A stretch of 6,200 nt of DNA from Synergistaceae bacterium (GTDB lineage Bacteria > Synergistota > Synergistia > Synergistales > Synergistaceae). Shown here piece by piece: positions 1 to 6,200 of the stretch. The notes beneath the pieces are model-generated. The model ran no database searches. It worked only from the letters and a program-made list of their open reading frames with translations, and was not told the DNA's origin. The DNA lies in NCBI GenBank assembly GCA_030539135.1, contig JAUNSQ010000068.1, forward strand, positions 1 through 6,200. Direction: 5' to 3'. Every line of letters begins with the position of its first letter. Position 1 is the first letter of the stretch. The translations under genes were made by a program, and so were the position numbers.

Positions 1-50
1 TGCTCGCGTGCCTTGTTCTTGAGCATGTCTAAACTTTTGGAGTTTGGATT
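1..50. other. Leader or end of an upstream gene, not assignable
   Basis: All three forward frames meet a stop here: TGA at 20-22, TAA at 30-32 and TGA at 52-54. The last would overlap the malQ start as TTGA, the same type of overlap as the ATGA between the two LtaS-like genes. Any of these could be the 3' end of an upstream gene running into the window, but at most 17 residues are visible and none is recognisable. I see no convincing promoter in this stretch. Confidence 0.25.
39..42 (+). promoter_or_regulatory. Ribosome binding site of malQ, decides the TTG start
   Basis: GGAG stands 8 bases before the TTG at 51. Upstream the frame closes at TAA 30-32 and contains no ATG or GTG, so TTG 51 is the only plausible start. 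It also gives the N-terminus expected of the family (M-R-R-x-S-G-x-L-L-H). Confidence 0.75.
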
Positions 51-1604
51 TTGAGAAGAGAGAGCGGAGTGCTCCTGCACATTTCCAGTTTGCCGGGGCC
101 TTTTTGTGTTGGCGATTGCGGCCTCTCCGCTGAAGCGTTCGCGGACTTCTTGTCTGCGGCGGGGTTTTCACTGTGGCAGATACTTCCTCTGACCCCGACG
201 AGCGAAGCTTTCGGCGACTCGCCTTATAGCAGCCCGTCTGTCTTCGCGGGCAATGTCCGCTATATCAGTCCAGAAAAACTCGTACGGGACGGTTTGTTGA
301 GTGAAGACGACATCATGCTCTGCCGCCGACCGTCATCCCTCCATGCTGACTATGCTTCCGCACTGGGCATCAGGCGAGAACTGCTTATGACGGCATGGCA
401 CGCGTTTCTCCGCGACAAAGAGCGCTTTTGTGATATCGCGGCGGGTTACGACAGTTTTTGCCGCAGGGAAAGTTATTGGCTTGAAGACTATGCGCTGTTC
501 TGCGTCCTGAAGGAAAAATTTGGGAATGTATGCTGGAACGAATGGCCTGAAAAATATCGTATTCGTGATAAAGAGGCGATCGCCTTATTCGCCGAAGATG
601 TGTCTAATAAAGATAAGATATCCTTCGAGAAATTCTGCCAATATATATTTATGCGCCATTGGGAATTACTGCGCTCGTACTGCCGCGAAAGGGGTGTCTC
701 TATTATCGGGGATATGCCTATGTTCGCCGCGCTGGACAGCTCCGACGTATGGGCGCATCAGGAACAGTTCGACCTTGACGAAGATGGGAGGCCGAACTGT
801 GTCGCGGGAGTCCCGCCTGATTATTTTAGCCCGACGGGGCAGAGGTGGGGCAATCCCCTTTACAGATGGGACGTCATGGAGCGCCGCGATTTTGAATGGT
901 GGACAAAACGTATGCGCCGCTCATTTGAATGCTTTGACAAAATACGGGTAGACCATTTCAGAGGCTTCTGCGGCTACTGGGCTATTCCGGCGTCCGACGA
1001 TACGGCGGTCGACGGCGAGTGGCGCCCGGCGCCAGGGAAAAAATTATTTGAAACGCTCTGTGCAAAATTAACGGCGGACAGGGTCAAAAATTCTGTCATT
1101 GCGGAAGACCTAGGGATAATAACCAACGACGTGGTAGAGCTTAAAAAATACATGGGCTTTCCCGGCATGGATATTCTCCTGTTTGCGTTTGGATGTGGAA
1201 TAGCGGATAACCCGTATATTCCGCACAACATCAGCCGCAACTCTGTAATATATACTGGGACTCACGACAATAACACGGTCGCAGGGTGGTGGAGCGGAGA
1301 GGCAAGCGACGAGGAGAGGCAAAATTTCAGCGCCTACGTTGGGCGTGCGCCGGAAACGCCTTGCGACGCCGCGTCGCTTATGGCGACTATGGCTTTGACT
1401 TCGCGCGCCGATATTGCCGTCATTCCCGTGCAGGACTTGCTTGGACTCGACGCTTCGTGCCGGATGAACGAGCCGGGAAAGACAAAAGATAATTGGCGGT
1501 GGAGGATGACAGACGGGCAATTTTGCTCTTTAATTTCCGCCAGCTCTGATATAATTAGCAAGTATGCTTTCCTGAACCGGATCAGCGGCAGGGCATTCAA
1601 GTAA
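51..1604 (+). CDS. malQ: 4-alpha-glucanotransferase (amylomaltase), glycoside hydrolase family 77
   Basis: Cytoplasmic disproportionating enzyme that moves alpha-1,4-glucan segments between maltodextrins, releasing glucose, in maltodextrin and glycogen metabolism. The 517 residues match the compact bacterial/plant DPE1 type rather than the longer E. coli MalQ. Visible landmarks are LLHISSLPG (8-16), GDSPYSSPS (55-63), GDMPMF (220-225), the loop VPPDYFSPTGQRWGNP (254-269) that caps the active site in this family, RVDHFRG with the nucleophile D301, AEDLG with acid/base E352, and GTHDNNT with the third carboxylate D406. All three catalytic acids are present, so the protein should be active. There is no signal peptide or membrane segment. 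The start is TTG. The gene ends with TAA 21 bases before the LtaS-like gene, with no terminator between, so they are probably cotranscribed. The TAA is also in frame with the next gene. The family assignment is firm; a link to the envelope genes downstream is only inferred from position. Confidence 0.97.
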   Translation: MRRESGVLLHISSLPGPFCVGDCGLSAEAFADFLSAAGFSLWQILPLTPTSEAFGDSPYSSPSVFAGNVRYISPEKLVRDGLLSEDDIMLCRRPSSLHADYASALGIRRELLMTAWHAFLRDKERFCDIAAGYDSFCRRESYWLEDYALFCVLKEKFGNVCWNEWPEKYRIRDKEAIALFAEDVSNKDKISFEKFCQYIFMRHWELLRSYCRERGVSIIGDMPMFAALDSSDVWAHQEQFDLDEDGRPNCVAGVPPDYFSPTGQRWGNPLYRWDVMERRDFEWWTKRMRRSFECFDKIRVDHFRGFCGYWAIPASDDTAVDGEWRPAPGKKLFETLCAKLTADRVKNSVIAEDLGIITNDVVELKKYMGFPGMDILLFAFGCGIADNPYIPHNISRNSVIYTGTHDNNTVAGWWSGEASDEERQNFSAYVGRAPETPCDAASLMATMALTSRADIAVIPVQDLLGLDASCRMNEPGKTKDNWRWRMTDGQFCSLISASSDIISKYAFLNRISGRAFK

Positions 1605-1612
1605 AATATACT

Positions 1613-1617
1613 GGGAG
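1613..1617 (+). promoter_or_regulatory. Ribosome binding site of the first LtaS-like gene, decides the TTG start
   Basis: GGGAG lies 8 bases before TTG 1626. The next in-frame methionine is residue 26, inside the first membrane helix, so starting there would cut the helix. TTG 1626 is therefore preferred. Confidence 0.75.
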
Positions 1618-1625
1618 ATTTTACT

Positions 1626-3563
1626 TTGGATTATAATTTTGATGGCAGGTCGTTCAGAAAGGCTGGAAGGGATTACAGAGAATTATTCTTCTTTGCCGTG
1701 ATGACCGCCGCTATTTTTTTTAAATTCCTTCGCTTAGAGCATATCGTCTTCGGGACGGATATGCCTTTTCTCATACGTCCGGCGGCACTCGCCGCGTCGT
1801 TGGCTGTCGTTCTCGTATTTATCGTCCCCGTTTCGCTGCTGTGGAACAGGATCAGACCTTGGGCCGCGTTTTTTGTAGACTTTCTCTTTAACGTGCTCCT
1901 GATGACGGATCTCATGCACATGCGCTATTATTCGGACCTCTTTACGCTCGCTAACATGGGGCTTTCGACGCAGGTAGGAGCGATCTCTGAATCGGTATTC
2001 GCTCTGTTTTCATTGTCGGATATCTTTTTCTTCCTCGATTTTCCGATATTGGCGGGCTATCTTGTGGCGGCCAAAAAAATATCTGTAAAGCCGTTCTTTA
2101 AAACTATCACGCTTAACAGGCTCGCTCTCTCGATCCTAACTGTTGCCTTTGCCTCATCTGTCGTCTGCTGGCATATATACTCGTATAACAAAAGGGTTCC
2201 TGGCGTGCTTGCCTGCCCGTGGGATAAACCCGCTATATGCGTTAATATTGGTGCTCTGACGTATCATGTCGTCGACGCCCGCAACACATTGAAAGACAAA
2301 GTATTCAAGGAAGACCTGCCTGAGGGTAAGACCGAGGAGATAGCGCAGTGGTTCGCGGACCGCGCGGCTGTGTCGTCTGATGTCAGGCCTAAGTTTTTCG
2401 GAACTGCGAAGGGCAGGAACCTCATTATGATCCAAGTCGAATCGCTCCAGCATTTTGTGCCTGGACTCAGAGTAAACGGCGCTGAAGTCACGCCGAACCT
2501 CAACCGTTTCCTTAAAGAATCCGTGCTCTTCTCGCGTGTCTACAACCAAACGGCCCTCGGCAACAGCTCTGACTCCGAGCTGCTGGTGAACGCGGGACTA
2601 TTCCCGTCGCCGTCCGGCGTGGCTTACGTCCGTTTCGCTGGGAACCACTACGAGGCTCTGCCGAAGCTGCTCGCGGACAACGGCTATTCGACGCTTGCTC
2701 TGCACGGGGATAGACCAGGCTTCTGGAACAGGGATCACATGTATCCAGCGCTTGGTTTTCAGCGTTTTGTGAGCCGAATGGAGCTGAACGACAGCGATAT
2801 CGTGGGAATGGGCATCAGCGACAGAAGTTTCTTCAAGCAGGCTGTCAAGATACTCGCGAAAGAGCCTAGACCCTTTTATGCGTTCTTAGTCACATTGTCC
2901 AGCCATTACCCGTTTGACTTTCCTGAGCTGCTTTCGCGCTCTGATTTGAAAACAGGTAAGTTGGAAGGGCTGCTCATCGGCAACTACCTTAAATCGATGC
3001 GTTATTTTGACAGCCAGTTTGGAATGTTTATCAAAGAGCTAAAAGCGAATGGGCTTGCCGATTCGTCTGTCATCATGGTCTACGGCGACCACACTGCTAT
3101 CCCTGAATGGGACAGATCGGAGCTTGAAAAGACTCTCGGGCGTGATTTGAAACAGAAATACGTGTGGCGCGACATGCTCAAAGTCCCGCTGATCATTAGG
3201 TTCCCCGGTGGAAAAGCTGTATATGAGGACAAGAAAACTCCATCCGGCCTTGTAGACGTGCCTAAGACCGCCGCCAACCTCCTTGGATTTGACTATGATA
3301 TGGGATTTGGCCGCAACATCTTCGCGCCTTATAAGGGCGAGCCCGTAGTGTTCCGCAGCGGTTCGTACATAACTGGCAATGTCTTCGTTGACCAGTCGTC
3401 TCAGACGGCCGTAAACCTGCGAAGCGGAAAAAATTACAATTACGGCGATTTCGCCGTCAGGACCGAAAATGTAAACAAACAATTGGAATACAACGACGCG
3501 ATATTTACCCATGACCTGATCGGACGGATAATGGAAATCAACGGAACTGGAAAGCGAAGATGA
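1626..3563 (+). CDS. LTA synthase family phosphoglycerol transferase (membrane-anchored, alkaline phosphatase/sulfatase superfamily)
   Basis: Probably transfers glycerol-1-phosphate from phosphatidylglycerol to an extracytoplasmic acceptor. At 645 residues it has the length and plan of S. aureus LtaS: about five membrane helices (near 19-37, 48-73, 79-97, 124-147 and 165-183, with an RYYSDLF motif at 100-106), a linker with C197 and C205, then an extracytoplasmic catalytic domain from about 265. Metal and catalytic positions are E272 (QVES), S314 (GNSSDSE, where LtaS has Thr300), D488 and H489 (YGDH). The pocket residues known from LtaS are all present: H360 and D362 (HGD), W367 and R369 (FWNR), and H427 (LSSHYPF). 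The C-terminal FRSGSYIT also matches the family. The catalytic domain has no cysteine. The gene lies 21 bases after malQ and overlaps its paralogue by 4 bases. In a diderm the product could be a phosphoglycerol-modified glycan (OpgB-like role) rather than LTA. The superfamily is certain; the acceptor is unknown. Confidence 0.9.
   Translation: MDYNFDGRSFRKAGRDYRELFFFAVMTAAIFFKFLRLEHIVFGTDMPFLIRPAALAASLAVVLVFIVPVSLLWNRIRPWAAFFVDFLFNVLLMTDLMHMRYYSDLFTLANMGLSTQVGAISESVFALFSLSDIFFFLDFPILAGYLVAAKKISVKPFFKTITLNRLALSILTVAFASSVVCWHIYSYNKRVPGVLACPWDKPAICVNIGALTYHVVDARNTLKDKVFKEDLPEGKTEEIAQWFADRAAVSSDVRPKFFGTAKGRNLIMIQVESLQHFVPGLRVNGAEVTPNLNRFLKESVLFSRVYNQTALGNSSDSELLVNAGLFPSPSGVAYVRFAGNHYEALPKLLADNGYSTLALHGDRPGFWNRDHMYPALGFQRFVSRMELNDSDIVGMGISDRSFFKQAVKILAKEPRPFYAFLVTLSSHYPFDFPELLSRSDLKTGKLEGLLIGNYLKSMRYFDSQFGMFIKELKANGLADSSVIMVYGDHTAIPEWDRSELEKTLGRDLKQKYVWRDMLKVPLIIRFPGGKAVYEDKKTPSGLVDVPKTAANLLGFDYDMGFGRNIFAPYKGEPVVFRSGSYITGNVFVDQSSQTAVNLRSGKNYNYGDFAVRTENVNKQLEYNDAIFTHDLIGRIMEINGTGKRR
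3560..3563 (+). promoter_or_regulatory. ATGA stop-start overlap (translational coupling)
   Basis: The ATG of the second LtaS-like gene overlaps the TGA of the first. Only a weak GGAA (3549-3552) precedes it, so the second protein is probably made by ribosomes finishing the first. That implies a linked and fairly fixed ratio of the two. Confidence 0.7.
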
Positions 3564-5476
3564 AAATATCAAGCGATATCGAAAAGCTATTTGGTAAAAA
3601 CGAACTCAACCTCGTGGCCGTTGTCGCCCTTTTCACGACACTGAAGTTCTTTACGGTGGATTATCGTATCGCGGACGTATTGAACTGGGCGACTTTTGGA
3701 AGCCACAGTCTCCATGTTATCCGCCATGGGCTCAGGGCGGCGGCCGTGCTGCTGCCGTCGTTTGCTGCGGTCGTATGCGTTATGGTTCCAGTGTCGCTGG
3801 CTCCGCGGCGTTGGCGCGGGTGGCTCGTCGCTTCAATAAGCGTTCTTTTTTCTGTCCTTGTGGTGACGGATACGCTTTTCATCAGATACTACAGCGATAT
3901 CTTTATCTTTCATGACATAATGCTCGTTCCTCAGACGGGCCTTATCGTAAAATCTATATGGTCGCTTCTCAAACCGTGGGACTTCCTGCTCTTTGCGGAT
4001 ATCCCGCTTGCGTGGTTCCTGTTGAAGAAGAAGCATGTCCAGCTTAGCTTCGCCCGCGTTACCGCGAGGCGAGTCGCGTTCTCTATGTTTGTCCTGTTTA
4101 TCGCTGTTTCTATACAGCTTGTGACTCTATGCCGCCTCCAATACTGCCGCCCTAAGATAATCAACGCGATGTACGACCGTCTCTCAGTCTGCGCGTGGGT
4201 GAGCACGTCCTCGTTCCATTGGGGCGACGTCATCATGCTTGGCGTTCGCGCGTTGAAACCAAGCTATGTCCCGCCGGAGAAAATACACGAGATAAAGGTC
4301 TGGCTCACGAACAGCTCCGAGCGGAGCGCCAGCGCCCCCGCGAAAGACATGAACCTTATCTACGTCCAATGTGAAGCTTTGCAGTATTTTGTCGTGGGGC
4401 TGGAGGTCGATGGGGTAGAGATAACGCCGCACCTTAACAAATTCAGCAAAGAATGCCTGTATTTTACCCGCGCATGGGATCAGACGGCCGGGGGGCAGAG
4501 CTCCGACGCCGAGTTCATGGCCAACACGAGCATGTATCCTGCCGCGTCGGGCGCGGCCTATACCCGTTTCGCGAACAACACATACAATTCCATCGCGCGC
4601 GTACTCAGAAAACGCGGCTACACCGCGGTATCCGTCCAAGGGACGGCAAGCGCGTTCTGGAACTGCCACAGGATGCATCCTAAGTTGAAGTTCAACAAGC
4701 AATACAGCAGCAACACATATCCGAATGAAGAGCGTATCGGGCTTGGACTCAGCGACAAAGAGATATTCAAGAACGCGGTAAACATATTCAGACGGTCCAA
4801 CAAGCCGTTCTTTGGCTTCATAATAACTCTGAGCGGCCACCACCCGTATGATTTCGAGGGGCTCGACGACGGCAGCCTTGTCCTCCCTCCGAAGATGAAG
4901 GACACGATGGTCGGGAATTATCTTATAGCGATGCATTACTTTGACAAACAGTTCGGCGCGTTTATAAACGACCTTAGAAGGTATGGGCTGCTGGACAAGA
5001 GCTTGATAGTCCTCTACGGCGACCACCCAGCGCTGCCTATCGCGTACAAAAAAGACATGTCCCTGCTTCTCGGCAATAACCTTGACACGCCGCTGGACTG
5101 GAAGAAAACGCGCCGCGTGCCCCTCATGTTCAGGATACCGTCTAAGGTCTCGTCCGCACATGTGGACGAGACGGACACTGGGCAGATGGACATACTCCCG
5201 ACGACGGCCGGGCTGATGGGCGTAAAATTTAACACCGCGTTTGGGAAAGATTTACTTGCCCAAGATGTCTCGCGCCCTGTGATTTTCCGAAACGGTTCGT
5301 ACATTTACAAGGGGACGCTCGTCGACCCTGGGGCGCTTGCGGCTACGGACATGGCGACCGGTGAGAAGCTGGACTACGCGGCTTTTGACAAAATTACGGA
5401 GGAGACGGAACGCAGCCTTGCTTACAGCGATTTGATATTAGAAAAGGATCTTATAAAAGATATTACGAAACATTAG
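3560..5476 (+). CDS. LTA synthase family protein with an altered substrate pocket (paralogue of the preceding gene)
   Basis: Membrane-anchored member of the alkaline phosphatase/sulfatase superfamily, 638 residues, with the same plan as its neighbour: about five hydrophobic helices (near 15-31, 57-80, 87-106, 138-155, 172-190, with RYYSDIF at 109-115), then an extracytoplasmic catalytic domain. The metal site is intact and carries the same residue numbers as the paralogue: E272 (QCEA), S314 (GQSSDAEF), D488 and H489 (YGDH); H427 is kept too (LSGHHPY). The substrate signature is not: where LtaS and the upstream copy have H-G-D and W-N-R, this protein has Q360-G-T362 and W367-N-C369. FRNGSYI near the C-terminus fits the family. 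Three cysteines (C271, C299, C369) occur in a domain that has none in the paralogue, with C191, C196 and C211 in or near the linker. An active phosphotransferase with another head group or acceptor, a primase-like partner, or a weak or regulatory form are all possible. The family call is firm; the substrate is unknown. Confidence 0.88.
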   Translation: MKISSDIEKLFGKNELNLVAVVALFTTLKFFTVDYRIADVLNWATFGSHSLHVIRHGLRAAAVLLPSFAAVVCVMVPVSLAPRRWRGWLVASISVLFSVLVVTDTLFIRYYSDIFIFHDIMLVPQTGLIVKSIWSLLKPWDFLLFADIPLAWFLLKKKHVQLSFARVTARRVAFSMFVLFIAVSIQLVTLCRLQYCRPKIINAMYDRLSVCAWVSTSSFHWGDVIMLGVRALKPSYVPPEKIHEIKVWLTNSSERSASAPAKDMNLIYVQCEALQYFVVGLEVDGVEITPHLNKFSKECLYFTRAWDQTAGGQSSDAEFMANTSMYPAASGAAYTRFANNTYNSIARVLRKRGYTAVSVQGTASAFWNCHRMHPKLKFNKQYSSNTYPNEERIGLGLSDKEIFKNAVNIFRRSNKPFFGFIITLSGHHPYDFEGLDDGSLVLPPKMKDTMVGNYLIAMHYFDKQFGAFINDLRRYGLLDKSLIVLYGDHPALPIAYKKDMSLLLGNNLDTPLDWKKTRRVPLMFRIPSKVSSAHVDETDTGQMDILPTTAGLMGVKFNTAFGKDLLAQDVSRPVIFRNGSYIYKGTLVDPGALAATDMATGEKLDYAAFDKITEETERSLAYSDLILEKDLIKDITKH

Positions 5477-5486
5477 ATAAATGTTA

Positions 5487-5515
5487 TTGAATTTGGTGTC
5501 GTCTCAATGTATCAT
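5487..5515 (+). promoter_or_regulatory. Candidate sigma-70 promoter for the glycosyltransferase gene
   Basis: TTGAAT (5487-5492) and TATCAT (5510-5515) are separated by exactly 17 bases, matching the -35 and -10 consensus at 4 of 6 and 5 of 6 positions. Transcription would begin near 5522 and give a leader of about 50 bases before ATG 5574. It lies in the only sizeable gap between genes in the window. Such matches also occur by chance, so this is a candidate. Confidence 0.45.
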
Positions 5516-5558
5516 ACCTGCATCAGAGATGTGAAAGGCCGTTTTTTTCGATTATTAT

Positions 5559-5563
5559 GGAGG
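5559..5563 (+). promoter_or_regulatory. Ribosome binding site of the glycosyltransferase gene
   Basis: GGAGG, the strongest Shine-Dalgarno match in the window, stands 10 bases before ATG 5574. A second in-frame ATG at 5583 is further away (19 bases), so 5574 is preferred. Confidence 0.75.
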
Positions 5564-5573
5564 AATTATTATC

Positions 5574-6200
5574 ATGAAAGAGATGTTTTCCGATACAGAT
5601 CTATTCTACTGGCTGATATGGTGGGGATGGTGGATAGTGCAGTTCATCCTCTACATGTTGCTGGGGCTTCTTATGTGCGACGGCATATATCAGATAATCG
5701 TCGCCATCAGGGGGTTCTGGAGTCAGAAGGAAATGCCTCCCGCAAAGAGATACCGCAAGTTTGTCGTGCTTGTCCCCGCGCACAACGAAGCCCAGGTCAT
5801 AGCTCCGCTCCTTGACAGTCTCGCGGCTCAGAACTATCCGAAGAACTGCTACAAGGTCTACGTCTCGTGCGACAACTGTACGGACAACACCGCGGACATA
5901 GTCGAGGAGCATGGCGCTGTCGCGCTCAGACGCTTTGACGACGAGCATAACGGCAAGACGTGGAACGTGAGATGGGCTCTGACTCAGATACCGCTCGCCG
6001 AATCCGACGCGCTCACAATGTTCGACGCGGACAACCTCGCCGATAAGAACTTCCTCTTCAACATGAACAACTATATGGAGCTGCACCCCGAGGCCGAGGC
6101 CATACAGGGCGTGCTTGACGTAAAGAACCCAGACGATAACTGGCTCACGCGCTCTTACGCGCTGGCCTACTGGTTCTCAAACAGGTTCTGGCAGCTTGCG
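5574..6200 (+). CDS. Membrane-associated family 2 glycosyltransferase, 3' end outside the window
   Basis: Inverting GT-A glycosyltransferase, probably of the multi-pass cellulose/hyaluronan-synthase-like type (COG1215) that polymerises or extends a surface glycan from a nucleotide sugar at the cytoplasmic face. The visible 209 residues start with a membrane helix (about 11-34) containing five tryptophans between residues 13 and 20. The nucleotide-binding strand follows (FVVLVPAHNE, 63-72), then SCDNCTDNT with D100, and the metal-binding D-x-D in FDADN (D151, D153). The segment near the window end (ARSYALAYW-like, NRFWQ) resembles the helix after the DxD in this family. The acceptor-site (T/E)D and QxxRW motifs and the later membrane helices would lie past 6200, so polymerase versus single-transfer function cannot be judged. 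The gene follows the LtaS-like pair on the same strand after 97 bases, with its own promoter candidate and a strong ribosome binding site. The sugar specificity is unknown. Confidence 0.9.
   Translation, partial: MKEMFSDTDLFYWLIWWGWWIVQFILYMLLGLLMCDGIYQIIVAIRGFWSQKEMPPAKRYRKFVVLVPAHNEAQVIAPLLDSLAAQNYPKNCYKVYVSCDNCTDNTADIVEEHGAVALRRFDDEHNGKTWNVRWALTQIPLAESDALTMFDADNLADKNFLFNMNNYMELHPEAEAIQGVLDVKNPDDNWLTRSYALAYWFSNRFWQLA

Noticed and set aside
13..35. Promoter before malQ (TTGTTC or TTGAGC with TAAACT)
   Set aside because: The spacing between the hexamers is only about 11 bases or less, too short for a sigma-70 promoter.
4184..5161. Long open frame on the - strand (325 codons) opposite the second LtaS-like gene
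   Set aside because: It lies wholly inside a gene with clear family motifs, has no recognisable domain and is rich in Arg and Val as expected from the complement of GC-ending codons. It is best explained as a shadow frame.
1626..5476. Annotation of the two tandem proteins as true sulfatases
   Set aside because: The nucleophile region lacks the C/S-x-P-x-R signature needed for formylglycine, and the membrane plan, YGDH and FWN motifs fit LTA synthase-type phosphotransferases.
5519..5548. Possible terminator: small hairpin CATC-AGA-GATG (5521-5531) followed by a T7 tract (5542-5548)
   Set aside because: The stem has four pairs plus two wobbles and the T tract starts about ten bases after it, so it does not fit an intrinsic terminator. 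It would also lie downstream of the promoter candidate.
5507..5815. Open frame on the + strand starting at ATG 5507
   Set aside because: It has no ribosome binding site, runs over the promoter candidate and then out of frame through the glycosyltransferase start, which has a strong ribosome binding site and family motifs.
5601..6086. Open frame on the - strand (161 codons) opposite the glycosyltransferase
   Set aside because: The + strand frame has GT2 motifs throughout (VPAHNE, FDADN), and this antisense frame has none of any kind.

Overview
The window shows four tightly packed genes, all on the + strand, and no mobile element, RNA gene or CRISPR array. In order they are a 4-alpha-glucanotransferase (malQ, 51-1604), two tandem membrane-anchored lipoteichoic-acid-synthase/phosphoglycerol-transferase-like proteins (1626-3563 and 3560-5476), and the N-terminal 209 codons of a membrane-associated family 2 glycosyltransferase (5574 to the window end).

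This is bacterial DNA of roughly balanced base composition. It uses ATA (Ile) and AGG/AGA (Arg) often, and two genes start with TTG. The combination recalls Synergistota or a similar diderm anaerobe, but I cannot fix the taxon from this sequence. It matters for interpretation: in a monoderm the tandem pair would be read as LTA polymerase plus primase, whereas in a diderm it would more likely decorate a periplasmic or surface glycan with phosphoglycerol or a related head group.

Layout: malQ has a ribosome binding site at 39-42. The first LtaS-like gene follows after 21 bases with its own ribosome binding site, and the second overlaps it by an ATGA, so these three genes look like one transcription unit. 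A 97-base gap then carries a good promoter candidate (5487-5515) and the strongest ribosome binding site of the window (GGAGG, 5559-5563). The glycosyltransferase may therefore be expressed partly on its own.

The most notable observation is the relation between the two LtaS-like proteins. They keep the catalytic metal site at identical residue numbers (E272, S314, D488, H489, plus H427). The upstream copy also keeps the full substrate-pocket signature of S. aureus LtaS (H360, D362, W367, R369). The downstream copy has replaced three of those four (Q360, T362, C369). This points to a division of labour: one phosphoglycerol transferase of ordinary type, and one sister enzyme that probably handles a different substrate or step. 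Together with a glucan-acting enzyme and a processive-type glycosyltransferase, the cluster may build and decorate an envelope glycan. That pathway is inference.
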